From NCBI GenBank assembly GCA_947487925.1, contig CANLCA010000020.1:1-13396 (forward strand): a stretch of 13,396 nt of DNA, in the 5' to 3' direction. The translations under genes and the position numbers were made by a program. Under the pieces are notes generated by a model. That model was not told the origin of the DNA. It made no database searches and saw only the letters and a program-made list of their open reading frames with translations. This DNA is from Verrucomicrobiales bacterium. GTDB taxonomy: Bacteria > Verrucomicrobiota > Verrucomicrobiia > Limisphaerales > F1-80-MAGS106. Within the stretch, counting starts at the first letter, position 1. The number at the start of each line of letters is the position of its first letter. Shown one piece after another: positions 5,938 through 12,798 of this stretch.

Positions 5938-8478
5938 TCAGTCAATAAAGAAAGTCTCATTCGAGACTAGCAAAGCCTGTGCGAGCTGTTGCCACCGGAG
6001 CTCTTGAAGCTTCTTTTCGCCCTCCGCTGAATCGCCCGAATGCGAAGGAGGTTCAGTCAAGAAGTTAGAGGCGACTTGGAGTTCTCCGGAGTCGGGTGCT
6101 CGTTGATAAATAATCTCGTAGAGAGCCTCTAACTTCTTGTCGATTTGGGTCAGTTTGCGGACCTCGGCACGGGCCAATAGCGATTTCACCTGTTCGACCA
6201 GAAAAGGGTTATTGAGCAAAAACAGCGCCTGTTGAGGAACTGTGGTCGAGAATCTTTGGGCGCTGGATGTGTCCGGGTTTGCAAAATCAAAAGTTCGAAA
6301 TACACCCGGGAGATTCTGGCGGTCGATAAATCCATAAACCGTTCTGCGCCTGGATTCAGCCGAAGTGGTGATGTCCTGGGCGTGCCCGCCCTCTGCGAGA
6401 TCCAGGCGCCCCGAGATGGCGAGCAATGAATCCCTGGCCGACTCAAAGTCCAAGCGTCTTCGGTTCATGCGCCAATACTCCGAGTTCGTGGGGTCAATGG
6501 CGGCATTTCGAGGCTCTTCAGCGCTGGACTGGCGATAGGTGTGCGACAACATGATCAGACGGTGAAGACTTTTCACGGACCAACCCTCCTCCATGAATCG
6601 AGAGGCAAGGTAGTCCAGTAGTTCAGGGTGTGATGGCGGTTCACTGCGGAGGCCGAAGTCGCTCGGGGTGCGGACTAGCGGGGTTCCGAAATGGTGCATC
6701 CATACCCGGTTAACGAAGACCCTGGCGGTGAGGGGGTTCTTTTTGCTGACAATAGACTGAGCAAGCTCGAGCCGGCCTCCGCCCTTTGAAAAGGGTTGAC
6801 GCTCTGGACCTGCCAGGAATCCCAGAAATTGGCGGGGGACGGCAACTCCTGAGTTCCCGGGATTGCCTCGGATAAAAACGTGAGGGTTGTGCGGCGTCGA
6901 GTTTTCCACAAGAGCCATTGCCCGTGGAGGAGCCCCGGGATGTGTGGCATCCAGCTCATCCAGCTTCCGCTGGAGCGCCCGAACTTTTTGGGCGGTGGGC
7001 ACATCGAAGAGTCGGCGGATCTCTCCCGACGAGACGATCGTTGGCGAGCCGTCCCCGTAGAGAAGTTGCCGCACCGATTCCAGCGAAGGATCCGGGAGGT
7101 TTTTGGGTTCGTGCGATGGCTGGTTGGTCTTGAGAAGAGTTTGCCAAGCCGTATCGACCTGCTTGCACAACGCGTTGATGGCTTCCGCGACTTCCTCAAG
7201 GGATGCGGGTGCCTTATCGACGAAAAGCTTCAGAAAGGTCTCTTCTTGGGACGATTCGTTCGTGGATCGACTCCGCCAAGTTTCCACGAGGGCCTTGGCG
7301 CCCGGGGCGAAATCGTTTGTTCCCAGCGCGGCGAACGCTAGCCATTGGTTTATAACCACGCGATTGGTCCAAGCAGGATCCTTTAGGCGAAGTCCCCACT
7401 GAGTCGCGATGCCAGGGTCCAGCTTCTTCTCGCGGGCGAGTGCTTCTGCTTTGCCTTGGCCTTCCGGAGCCGCCGCCTTCCAGGCGACCATCCAATAGTC
7501 CCCAGTCCGGCGTCGAACCTCGGCGACGGCTTCCTCGCTCTTGGTCTGTCGAAATTGCTCGAGTTCCGAAGTTCGTTTCGCCTTTTCCTCCAGGTAGGCC
7601 GGGTAGTCGCGAGATTGCGAATTCTTCCCAAGAAGCGGCTTCTCCGCTGGTTCTGAACTGCTCGCGAACACTCCGTAAAGCGAGTAATAATCCTTGCTTG
7701 GGACGGGGTCGTATTTGTGATCGTGGCACCGCGCGCAGCCGACCGTCACCCCCATGGTGCCGCGAAAGACGACATCCATTCGGTCATCAATGATGTCATG
7801 GATGTTGTTCAAAAACCTTCTGCCCAACGTCAGAAATCCGAGGGCGGCCAGCGGCCGTTTGTCCTCGCCCAATTCCAACTGATCGGCGGCGATTTGTTCA
7901 ACCAGAAAGCGGTCATAGGGAAGATCATTGTTGAAAGCTCGGATGACGTAGTCGCGGTAAGTGTAGGAGTATGGATAGCGACGTTCCTCTTCGAACACAT
8001 ATCCTTTCGTATCCGCGTATCGTGCGATGTCGAGCCAATGGCGTCCCCACCGTTCGCCATACTGGGACGAAGCCAGCAAACGGTCCACGAGGCGTGCGAA
8101 TGCGTCTGGGGAACGATCCTTGGCAACTCTTTCGATGTCCTCCGGCGTAGGAGGGATCCCCAAAAGATCCATGGTCGCCCGTCTGACCAATGTACGAGCG
8201 TCGGCGTCCGGCGCGGGAGTGAGGCCTTTCTCAAACTGCTTTTGTTGGATGAAAGCGTCTACGGGGTTCGCCGGGTTTCCTGGCAGTTTCTGGGGAGGTA
8301 ACGCGGGTTTGACGATGGGCGCGAATGCCCAATGAGTGGCATGCTGGGCACCGGCCTCGACGGGGGCTTGAGCCGTTATGGCGGTTGTTTTCGCTTCTCC
8401 AGCCCAACCCCGTGTGGTGAAACCGGAAACTCCAAGAATCACAGACGATAAAATCGAAATAAATGTTTGCCGATTCAT
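5938..8478 (-). CDS. Secreted DUF1549/DUF1553 protein lacking the N-terminal PSCyt1 domain
   Basis: I prefer the ATG at 8478, giving 846 residues, because it begins a clean Sec signal (MNRQTFISILSSVILGVSGF, cleavage near GWAGEA) and GAAGG lies just upstream; a GTG at 8511 would add 11 residues that disrupt the signal. After a short linker containing HATHWAFAP (46-54) comes DUF1549, about 70-271, with RRATMDLLGIPPTPED, WGRHWLDIARYADTKGY and the CxxCH motif CARCHDHK (248-255). A poorly conserved middle with predicted helices (about 290-510) leads to DUF1553, about 565-815 (VFVNRVWMHHFG, SEPPSHPELLDYLA, TVPQQALFLLNNP). The N-terminal cytochrome domain found in most relatives is absent, although HWAFAP is the sequence that normally follows it; the LamG domain is also absent. 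The S4 gene follows after 5 bp. No DUF1501 partner is adjacent. Function unknown; periplasmic location is inferred. Confidence 0.93.
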   Translation of the reverse strand: MNRQTFISILSSVILGVSGFTTRGWAGEAKTTAITAQAPVEAGAQHATHWAFAPIVKPALPPQKLPGNPANPVDAFIQQKQFEKGLTPAPDADARTLVRRATMDLLGIPPTPEDIERVAKDRSPDAFARLVDRLLASSQYGERWGRHWLDIARYADTKGYVFEEERRYPYSYTYRDYVIRAFNNDLPYDRFLVEQIAADQLELGEDKRPLAALGFLTLGRRFLNNIHDIIDDRMDVVFRGTMGVTVGCARCHDHKYDPVPSKDYYSLYGVFASSSEPAEKPLLGKNSQSRDYPAYLEEKAKRTSELEQFRQTKSEEAVAEVRRRTGDYWMVAWKAAAPEGQGKAEALAREKKLDPGIATQWGLRLKDPAWTNRVVINQWLAFAALGTNDFAPGAKALVETWRSRSTNESSQEETFLKLFVDKAPASLEEVAEAINALCKQVDTAWQTLLKTNQPSHEPKNLPDPSLESVRQLLYGDGSPTIVSSGEIRRLFDVPTAQKVRALQRKLDELDATHPGAPPRAMALVENSTPHNPHVFIRGNPGNSGVAVPRQFLGFLAGPERQPFSKGGGRLELAQSIVSKKNPLTARVFVNRVWMHHFGTPLVRTPSDFGLRSEPPSHPELLDYLASRFMEEGWSVKSLHRLIMLSHTYRQSSAEEPRNAAIDPTNSEYWRMNRRRLDFESARDSLLAISGRLDLAEGGHAQDITTSAESRRRTVYGFIDRQNLPGVFRTFDFANPDTSSAQRFSTTVPQQALFLLNNPFLVEQVKSLLARAEVRKLTQIDKKLEALYEIIYQRAPDSGELQVASNFLTEPPSHSGDSAEGEKKLQELRWQQLAQALLVSNETFFID

Positions 8479-8771
8479 GCCTTCAAATCTGTCGTGATAC
8501 CAGCGTAACACACAAACCGGCGTCAGGGGAAGAGCAGGGCATCAACAATCTTCAGGAAAAAGATGCAAGGTTTAGCCCTGAATCGTGGTCACGAACCGGC
8601 GCGTGGCCAATCTGACCTCCGCGTGTTGGCATTGCGAGACCGCGGAGATGTGTGTACAGCTCACCCTGTTCCGTCGGTGCTGCGGCTTAGAAAGCCACGC
8701 TCATGGCGATCGGATCTTGGCTTCGATTCAAGTCCGAAATTCGGAGGGGTTCTATGTCCGTCGGCAAAAGC
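8479..8771. other. Intergenic region between glpK and the DUF1549/DUF1553 gene
   Basis: These 293 bases lie between the glpK stop and the preferred downstream ATG. I find no supportable gene. A 13-base odd palindrome, TCCGAAATTCGGA, lies at 8733-8745, 27 bp beyond the glpK stop, and GGCTT-AGA-AAGCC forms a short 5-bp stem further on; neither is followed by a T-run in the direction of transcription. A promoter for the DUF1549/DUF1553 gene is expected here, but I could not find a convincing -35/-10 pair with proper spacing. Confidence 0.45.
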
Positions 8772-10262
8772 TCATTTCGTCTGCCGCTCCCATTTCTTAG
8801 ATCGATCGAGCGCCTTTTTCCAGTCTTCCATTCGCGCGCGCCGTGCCGCGGGTTTCATGGTGGGCGAAAACTTTCTGTCAGACTGCCATTGCACGGCGAT
8901 TTCCTTCAAGCTGCCCCAATAGCCCACGGCGAGGCCCGCGAGGTACGCGGCTCCGAGCGCGGTTGTCTCAGACACCTTAGGCCTGGCCACGATTGTGCCG
9001 AGAATGTCGGATTGGAATTGCATCAGCAGATTGTTGATGCTGGCGCCGCCGTCCACGCGCAGTTCCTTGAGCCTTATCCCAGCATCCGCTTCCATGCCTC
9101 TCAGCACGTCCGCAACCTGAAACGCGATGCCTTCCAAGGCCGCGCGGGCGATGTGGGCGGAGGTGGTTCCACGGGTGATCCCGGCCAGTAACCCTCGGGC
9201 GTAGGGATCCCAATGCGGTGCGCCCAATCCGGCAAAGGCCGGCACCAGATACACACCTCCCGTGTCGGGCACCCTTGCGGCCAACGATTCCACATCGCCG
9301 GAGGATTTAATGATGCCCAATCCATCCCGCAGCCACTGAACCACCGCACCCGCGATGAAGATGCTGCCTTCCAAGGCGTACTCTGTCTTCCCACCGATTC
9401 TCCACGCGACCGTGGATAACAGTTTGTGCTTCGATGCGATGGGTTTGTCACCCGTATTCATCAGCATGAAACAGCCTGTTCCGTAGGTGTTTTTGACCAT
9501 TCCTGGGCGGATGCACATTTGACCGAACAAGGCGGCCTGCTGATCGCCTGCGATGCCTGCTACGGGAATGGGGGAGCCGAACTGGGAGGTTTCCCCACAA
9601 ACCTCACTGGAGCTCCGAACCTCCGGGAGCATGGACCTGGGGACTGCAAAGAGCTTCAGCAGTTCCTCGTCCCAATCGCCCTGGTGGATGTTGAACAGCA
9701 TCGTGCGCGAGGCGTTGCTGGGGTCGGTCGCGTGAACGCGTCCCCCGGTGAGGTTCCAAAGGAGCCATGAATCGATCGTGCCAAAGGCCAGCTCACCCCG
9801 GCGGGCACGGGCGCTCACTCCCGGAACGTGTTCGAGAATCCATTGGAGTTTCGTCGCTGAGAAATACGCGTCCACGACCAGGCCTGTGCGGCGTTTGATC
9901 ATCGCTTCCAGGCCGCGCGACTTGAGCCGGTCGCAGGCTGCGGCGGTGCGTCGGTCCTGCCACACGATCGCGTTCATGACAGGGATGCCGGTCGCGCGAT
10001 CCCAGACCACCGTCGTTTCGCGTTGGTTCGTGATACCAATCGCAGCGATGTCGCTGGACGCAAGCCCGGCCTTCTGAAGGGCCAAGGCGCCGACGCTCGC
10101 TTGGGTGGCCCAGATCTCGGCGGCGTCATGCTCAACCCATCCTGGTTTGGGGAATATTTGCTGGAACTCTTGCTGAGCGGCCGAGACGATGGAGCCGGCA
10201 TGGTCGAAGACGATCGCTCGGGAGCTCGTGGTTCCCTGGTCTAGCGCAAGAATGTATTTCAT
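8772..10262 (-). CDS. glpK: Glycerol kinase
   Basis: This FGGY-family kinase phosphorylates glycerol to sn-glycerol-3-phosphate with ATP in the cytoplasm. It has 496 residues (E. coli GlpK has 502). Key motifs: the phosphate-binding loop DQGTTSSRAIVFD (8-20), GITNQRETTVVWDR (76-89), the FGGY signature region YFSATKLQWILEH (133-145), the catalytic Asp in GIAGDQQAALFGQ (236-248), NTYGTGCFMLMNTG (258-271), PAFAGLGAPHWDPYARG (341-357) and ETTALGAAYLAGLAVGYWG (432-450). Before GIAGDQQ the protein reads CGETSQFGSPIPVA, so the GGKGGTR loop that binds fructose-1,6-bisphosphate in E. coli is missing; the His phosphorylated by HPr in Gram-positive enzymes is not visible either. The start follows glpF by 19 bp with no clear Shine-Dalgarno sequence, so the two are almost certainly co-transcribed. 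No glpD or glpR is nearby. Confidence 0.97.
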   Translation of the reverse strand: MKYILALDQGTTSSRAIVFDHAGSIVSAAQQEFQQIFPKPGWVEHDAAEIWATQASVGALALQKAGLASSDIAAIGITNQRETTVVWDRATGIPVMNAIVWQDRRTAAACDRLKSRGLEAMIKRRTGLVVDAYFSATKLQWILEHVPGVSARARRGELAFGTIDSWLLWNLTGGRVHATDPSNASRTMLFNIHQGDWDEELLKLFAVPRSMLPEVRSSSEVCGETSQFGSPIPVAGIAGDQQAALFGQMCIRPGMVKNTYGTGCFMLMNTGDKPIASKHKLLSTVAWRIGGKTEYALEGSIFIAGAVVQWLRDGLGIIKSSGDVESLAARVPDTGGVYLVPAFAGLGAPHWDPYARGLLAGITRGTTSAHIARAALEGIAFQVADVLRGMEADAGIRLKELRVDGGASINNLLMQFQSDILGTIVARPKVSETTALGAAYLAGLAVGYWGSLKEIAVQWQSDRKFSPTMKPAARRARMEDWKKALDRSKKWERQTK

Positions 10263-10281
10263 AAGACAATGAAAACTTGGA

Positions 10282-11019
10282 TCACGGGGTTGGGGTCATC
10301 AACATCTTGAAGAGATGCGCTCCGAGAAGGCCTCCGAGGATTGGTCCTGCAACGGGGATCCAGGCGTAAGACCAATCAGAGCCTCCTTTGCCGGCGATTG
10401 GCAGGATGGCGTGAGCGATGCGGGGGCCTAGGTCTCTGGCAGGGTTGATGGCATATCCCGTGGGGCCTCCAAGCGAAAGGCCTATCCCCCAGACGAGCAT
10501 GCCCACCAGGAAAGGTCCGAAACCCGTGTCCCACCCAGCTCGAGCATTGAGGTTCCCAGGCCTGCCGATCAAAAGCACACCCAACAACAAGACGGCTGTC
10601 CCGATTGCTTCGCAGAGCAGGTTCGACTTAGGATCTCGGATCCCCGGCGCCGTGCAAAACACTCCCAGTTTCGCAGCCGGATCTTCCGTGACCGCCCAGT
10701 GCGGAAGATACGCCAGCCAGACCACAACGCTCCCGATGAGCGCGCCACACATTTGAGCGGTGATGTAGAGGGGGACCAGATCCCAGTCGAATGCGCCTAT
10801 GCTGGCCAATGCGATGGTCACGGCGGGATTCAAGTGTCCATGACTCACGGAGCCAACACAGTAGACCGCTAGGGCTACGGCAAAAGCCCACCCCGTCGAG
10901 ACCACCATCCATCCCCCGTTCTGTCCCTTCGATTTGTTGAGGAGGACGTTGGCAACAACTCCATCGCCCAGGATGATGAGCAACATCGTTCCTATCAATT
11001 CCGCCGTGAATGGAGTCAT
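10282..11019 (-). CDS. glpF: Glycerol uptake facilitator (aquaglyceroporin, MIP family)
   Basis: This inner-membrane channel of 245 residues lets glycerol enter by facilitated diffusion. It shows two half-membrane NPA motifs, HLNPAVT (62-68) and INPARDLGPR (191-200), and hydrophobic segments consistent with six membrane helices (about 3-25, 38-58, 82-104, 134-153, 165-187, 217-240). The Arg after the second NPA (195) is the selectivity-filter arginine, and the Asp that follows it (196) is characteristic of glycerol-conducting members rather than pure water channels. The position immediately upstream of glpK supports glycerol as substrate. The ATG at 11019 is preceded by no clear Shine-Dalgarno sequence. 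A candidate promoter lies at 11057-11086. The CHAD gene diverges upstream. Family and role are well supported. Confidence 0.95.
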   Translation of the reverse strand: MTPFTAELIGTMLLIILGDGVVANVLLNKSKGQNGGWMVVSTGWAFAVALAVYCVGSVSHGHLNPAVTIALASIGAFDWDLVPLYITAQMCGALIGSVVVWLAYLPHWAVTEDPAAKLGVFCTAPGIRDPKSNLLCEAIGTAVLLLGVLLIGRPGNLNARAGWDTGFGPFLVGMLVWGIGLSLGGPTGYAINPARDLGPRIAHAILPIAGKGGSDWSYAWIPVAGPILGGLLGAHLFKMLMTPTP

Positions 11020-11056
11020 AAATCGAGTGCGTCAATTGTTTGGGGTGGCATTTGGC

Positions 11057-11086
11057 ATACTAGCGAGCCGCCCTTCATCTTTGCAA
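11057..11086 (-). promoter_or_regulatory. Candidate sigma70-type promoter for glpF-glpK
   Basis: Read on the minus strand, TTGCAA (11086-11081) and TAGTAT (11062-11057) are separated by 18 bp, each matching the consensus hexamer at four of six positions. The -10 element ends 37 bp before the glpF ATG. In a short divergent intergenic region this is a reasonable place for the promoter, but hexamer matches of this quality also arise by chance, and sigma-factor consensus in this phylum is less certain. Confidence 0.35.
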
Positions 11087-11111
11087 GAAAAACGCAGGAA
11101 ACGAGGCGTGT

Positions 11112-12278
11112 TTGGACGATTTTCGGGGAAACGCAGCGACGTCCGATCCAGAATCGTCGAAGGCCGAGTCACACAAGCCCCAGACAATCTTGGGGACGAA
11201 GTTCCAGCCGCTTTCAGTCGAGAAGGGGATCCACCTCATCCGAGAGCACATGAATAAGCCTCGAGTCCTTTGTTCCAGGGCTAATTTCTTCTCCCCTTAC
11301 AATGCAAAAAAGGGGAGCATGATCTGGATGGGCGATTCTAAAAGAGTGATGCGAGGCCGGACCGCGGACGTGGACGCGGGGTCGGACCACGAGCGTTTTC
11401 GTGGCTTTCTCATCGGAGACGGCCTCAAGCATCTCGAGAGTTTGCTCAAGGCTCAATCAGAACGGTATCAGAAAAGATTGAAGCGTTGTCAGGAAAACGT
11501 TTCCGAACAGGCCGTCCATAAATCACGTATGGAGACTCGAAGGCTGCTTTCCATCCTGGAAGTCCTCGACGCCATCCTGGGCGATCACCTCATCAAGAAA
11601 GCTCACCGCGCCTTGAAGCGGCATCTGAATACGTTCGACGAACTGCGGGACACTCAAGTTCAATTGCTTTATGTCGGCAAAATGTTGAGCCTTGGTTCGG
11701 TCGCTCGCAGATTTCAAATAGGCTTATTGAAGCGGGAAAAAAAGCAGACTGCTTCGACCCGTAAGCGGATCAAGCGGGTGAAGACAAAACTCGTGAGAAA
11801 ATCGATCACCCGAGCTCGTGAAGCCCTGATAAAGGAGCACGGCCGTCTCACTTCCAAACAAGTGGGCGTGGTTTTGCTGCGCACTCTGAACCGGGCTTTC
11901 ACGCGGGTCGAGCGGTTGAAAACGCGCATCGACCCCGCGGAAGCGGCTACCATCCACCGCACACGCGTTGCTTTCAAAATGTTTCGATACATGGTGGAGG
12001 CGCTGGCGCCGTTGTTGCCAGGGGCGACCAAGAGCCGTCTGGCTGCGCTGCACGACTACCAGACCGTGATGGGCGACATCCAGGATCTCGATGTTCTGTC
12101 GGCCGCCTTTGAAACCTTCTTGCAAGAGCACGAGTTCACGGGGGAGTCAGCGTTTCAGATCCGCGATGAATTGGCGCGACGGCGGCAATGGTCCATGCGT
12201 CACTTTGTGGACACGGCTGAAACACTGCATGAATTCAAACTCCTGCTGGGTAGCGGACCTGTCCGGCAGGGTCGATGA
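11112..12278 (+). CDS. CHAD domain-containing protein (start uncertain)
   Basis: The CHAD fold is an all-helical, His- and Arg-rich domain known to bind inorganic polyphosphate. With the TTG start the protein has 388 residues. The two repeats are clear: VHKSRMETRRLLSIL (135-149) with DELRDTQVQLL (176-186), and IHRTRVAFKMFRYMVE (281-296) with LHDYQTVMGDIQDLDVL (313-329). Between them, about 204-245, lies a very basic helix region rich in Lys and Arg, suited to an anionic polymer. The frame is open back to 11064 without an ATG. Three starts compete: TTG 11112 with GAGG five bases upstream and codons that look coding; ATG 11250; and ATG 11319, preceded by AAGGGGAG but with that site locked in a hairpin. 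The CHAD core begins near residue 93, so all starts keep it. sixA follows after 16 bp. The N-terminal ~90 residues match nothing I recognise. Confidence 0.88.
   Translation: MDDFRGNAATSDPESSKAESHKPQTILGTKFQPLSVEKGIHLIREHMNKPRVLCSRANFFSPYNAKKGSMIWMGDSKRVMRGRTADVDAGSDHERFRGFLIGDGLKHLESLLKAQSERYQKRLKRCQENVSEQAVHKSRMETRRLLSILEVLDAILGDHLIKKAHRALKRHLNTFDELRDTQVQLLYVGKMLSLGSVARRFQIGLLKREKKQTASTRKRIKRVKTKLVRKSITRAREALIKEHGRLTSKQVGVVLLRTLNRAFTRVERLKTRIDPAEAATIHRTRVAFKMFRYMVEALAPLLPGATKSRLAALHDYQTVMGDIQDLDVLSAAFETFLQEHEFTGESAFQIRDELARRRQWSMRHFVDTAETLHEFKLLLGSGPVRQGR
11291..11317 (+). promoter_or_regulatory. Hairpin that pairs the Shine-Dalgarno-like sequence before ATG 11319
   Basis: CTCCCCTT (11291-11298) and AAGGGGAG (11310-11317) form a perfect 8-bp stem with an 11-base A-rich loop. 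The 3' arm is a strong purine-rich Shine-Dalgarno-like sequence ending 1 base before the in-frame ATG at 11319. If that ATG is the true CHAD start, the stem would hide the ribosome site and could act as a translational switch. If translation starts at TTG 11112, the element is inside the coding sequence. No T-run follows, so it is not a simple terminator. Confidence 0.45.
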
Positions 12279-12284
12279 GATTTT

Positions 12285-12297
12285 GGAGTTGACGATG
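12285..12297 (+). promoter_or_regulatory. Ribosome binding site of sixA
   Basis: GGAG at 12285-12288 is followed by a 6-base spacer and the ATG at 12295. It fixes the start of the phosphatase although the frame is open further upstream to 12091 within the CHAD gene. It stands out because most other genes in the window have no recognisable Shine-Dalgarno sequence. Confidence 0.7.
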
Positions 12298-12798
12298 AAT
12301 CTCTACTTTTTGCGACACGGCATCGCGGTGGAACGAAGCATTGCCGACTCCGAAAATGACGCCTGGCGCTCATTGACTGGCAAAGGAGAGAGGCGAGTGA
12401 GACGAATCGCCCAAGCGATGAAAGCGCTCAACCTTTCGTTCGACATCATCCTTTCCAGCCCTTATCGGCGCGCGAAGCAAACCGCCGAGATCGTGGCCGA
12501 GGTTCTGCGAAAATCTGACAAACTCAAATTTCTCGAATCCTTAACGCCTCAAGGCGATTCCAAGTGCGTGATCGAACACATCAACCGTTCGAGTCCTGCT
12601 CCCGCAAGCGTCCTCCTGGTGGGCCATGAGCCTTCCCTCAGCGAACTGATTGCGAGGCTCGTTTCGGACGGCACCGAACTGTCTCTGACGATGAAAAAAG
12701 GCGGCCTCTGCAAACTGTCAACGACGAAGCTCAAACACGGCCGTTGCGCGACCCTGGAATGGCTGCTCACGCCAAAACAGATGGAGCTGATGAGCTAG
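12295..12798 (+). CDS. sixA: SixA-type phosphohistidine phosphatase
   Basis: The 167-residue product belongs to the histidine phosphatase (RHG) superfamily in its short SixA form (E. coli SixA has 161 residues). The nucleophile motif is FLRHG (residues 5-9, His8), a second phosphate-pocket element is SSPYRRAKQTAEI (54-66), and the second catalytic His lies in LLVGHEPSLSELI (107-119, His111). The ending LEWLLTPKQ is typical of the SixA group. Known members remove phosphate from phosphohistidine in phosphotransfer proteins; E. coli SixA acts on the nitrogen-PTS protein NPr. The open frame extends upstream, but the residues before 12295 do not resemble the family and a good GGAG site marks this ATG. 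It lies 16 bp after the CHAD stop, so one transcript probably makes both. No phosphotransfer protein is visible in the window, so its substrate here is unknown. Confidence 0.92.
   Translation: MNLYFLRHGIAVERSIADSENDAWRSLTGKGERRVRRIAQAMKALNLSFDIILSSPYRRAKQTAEIVAEVLRKSDKLKFLESLTPQGDSKCVIEHINRSSPAPASVLLVGHEPSLSELIARLVSDGTELSLTMKKGGLCKLSTTKLKHGRCATLEWLLTPKQMELMS

Noticed and set aside
7717..8301. 194-codon plus-strand open frame
   Set aside because: Antisense shadow of the DUF1549 domain of the minus-strand gene; no motif and no start context.
8733..8745. TCCGAAATTCGGA palindrome as a glpK terminator
   Set aside because: Usable hairpin stem is only 4-5 bp and no T-run follows on the minus strand; kept only as a remark in the intergenic entry.
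12254..12274. Imperfect stem (CCTG/CAGG core, loop TCCGG) at the end of the CHAD gene as a terminator
   Set aside because: It has a mismatch and a wobble pair, is not followed by a T-run, and sits just before the tightly linked sixA gene, where termination would be unexpected.
12091..12294. Upstream extension of the sixA frame
   Set aside because: These 68 codons overlap the CHAD gene in another frame and do not resemble a phosphatase; the GGAG-spaced ATG at 12295 begins right at the RHG domain.
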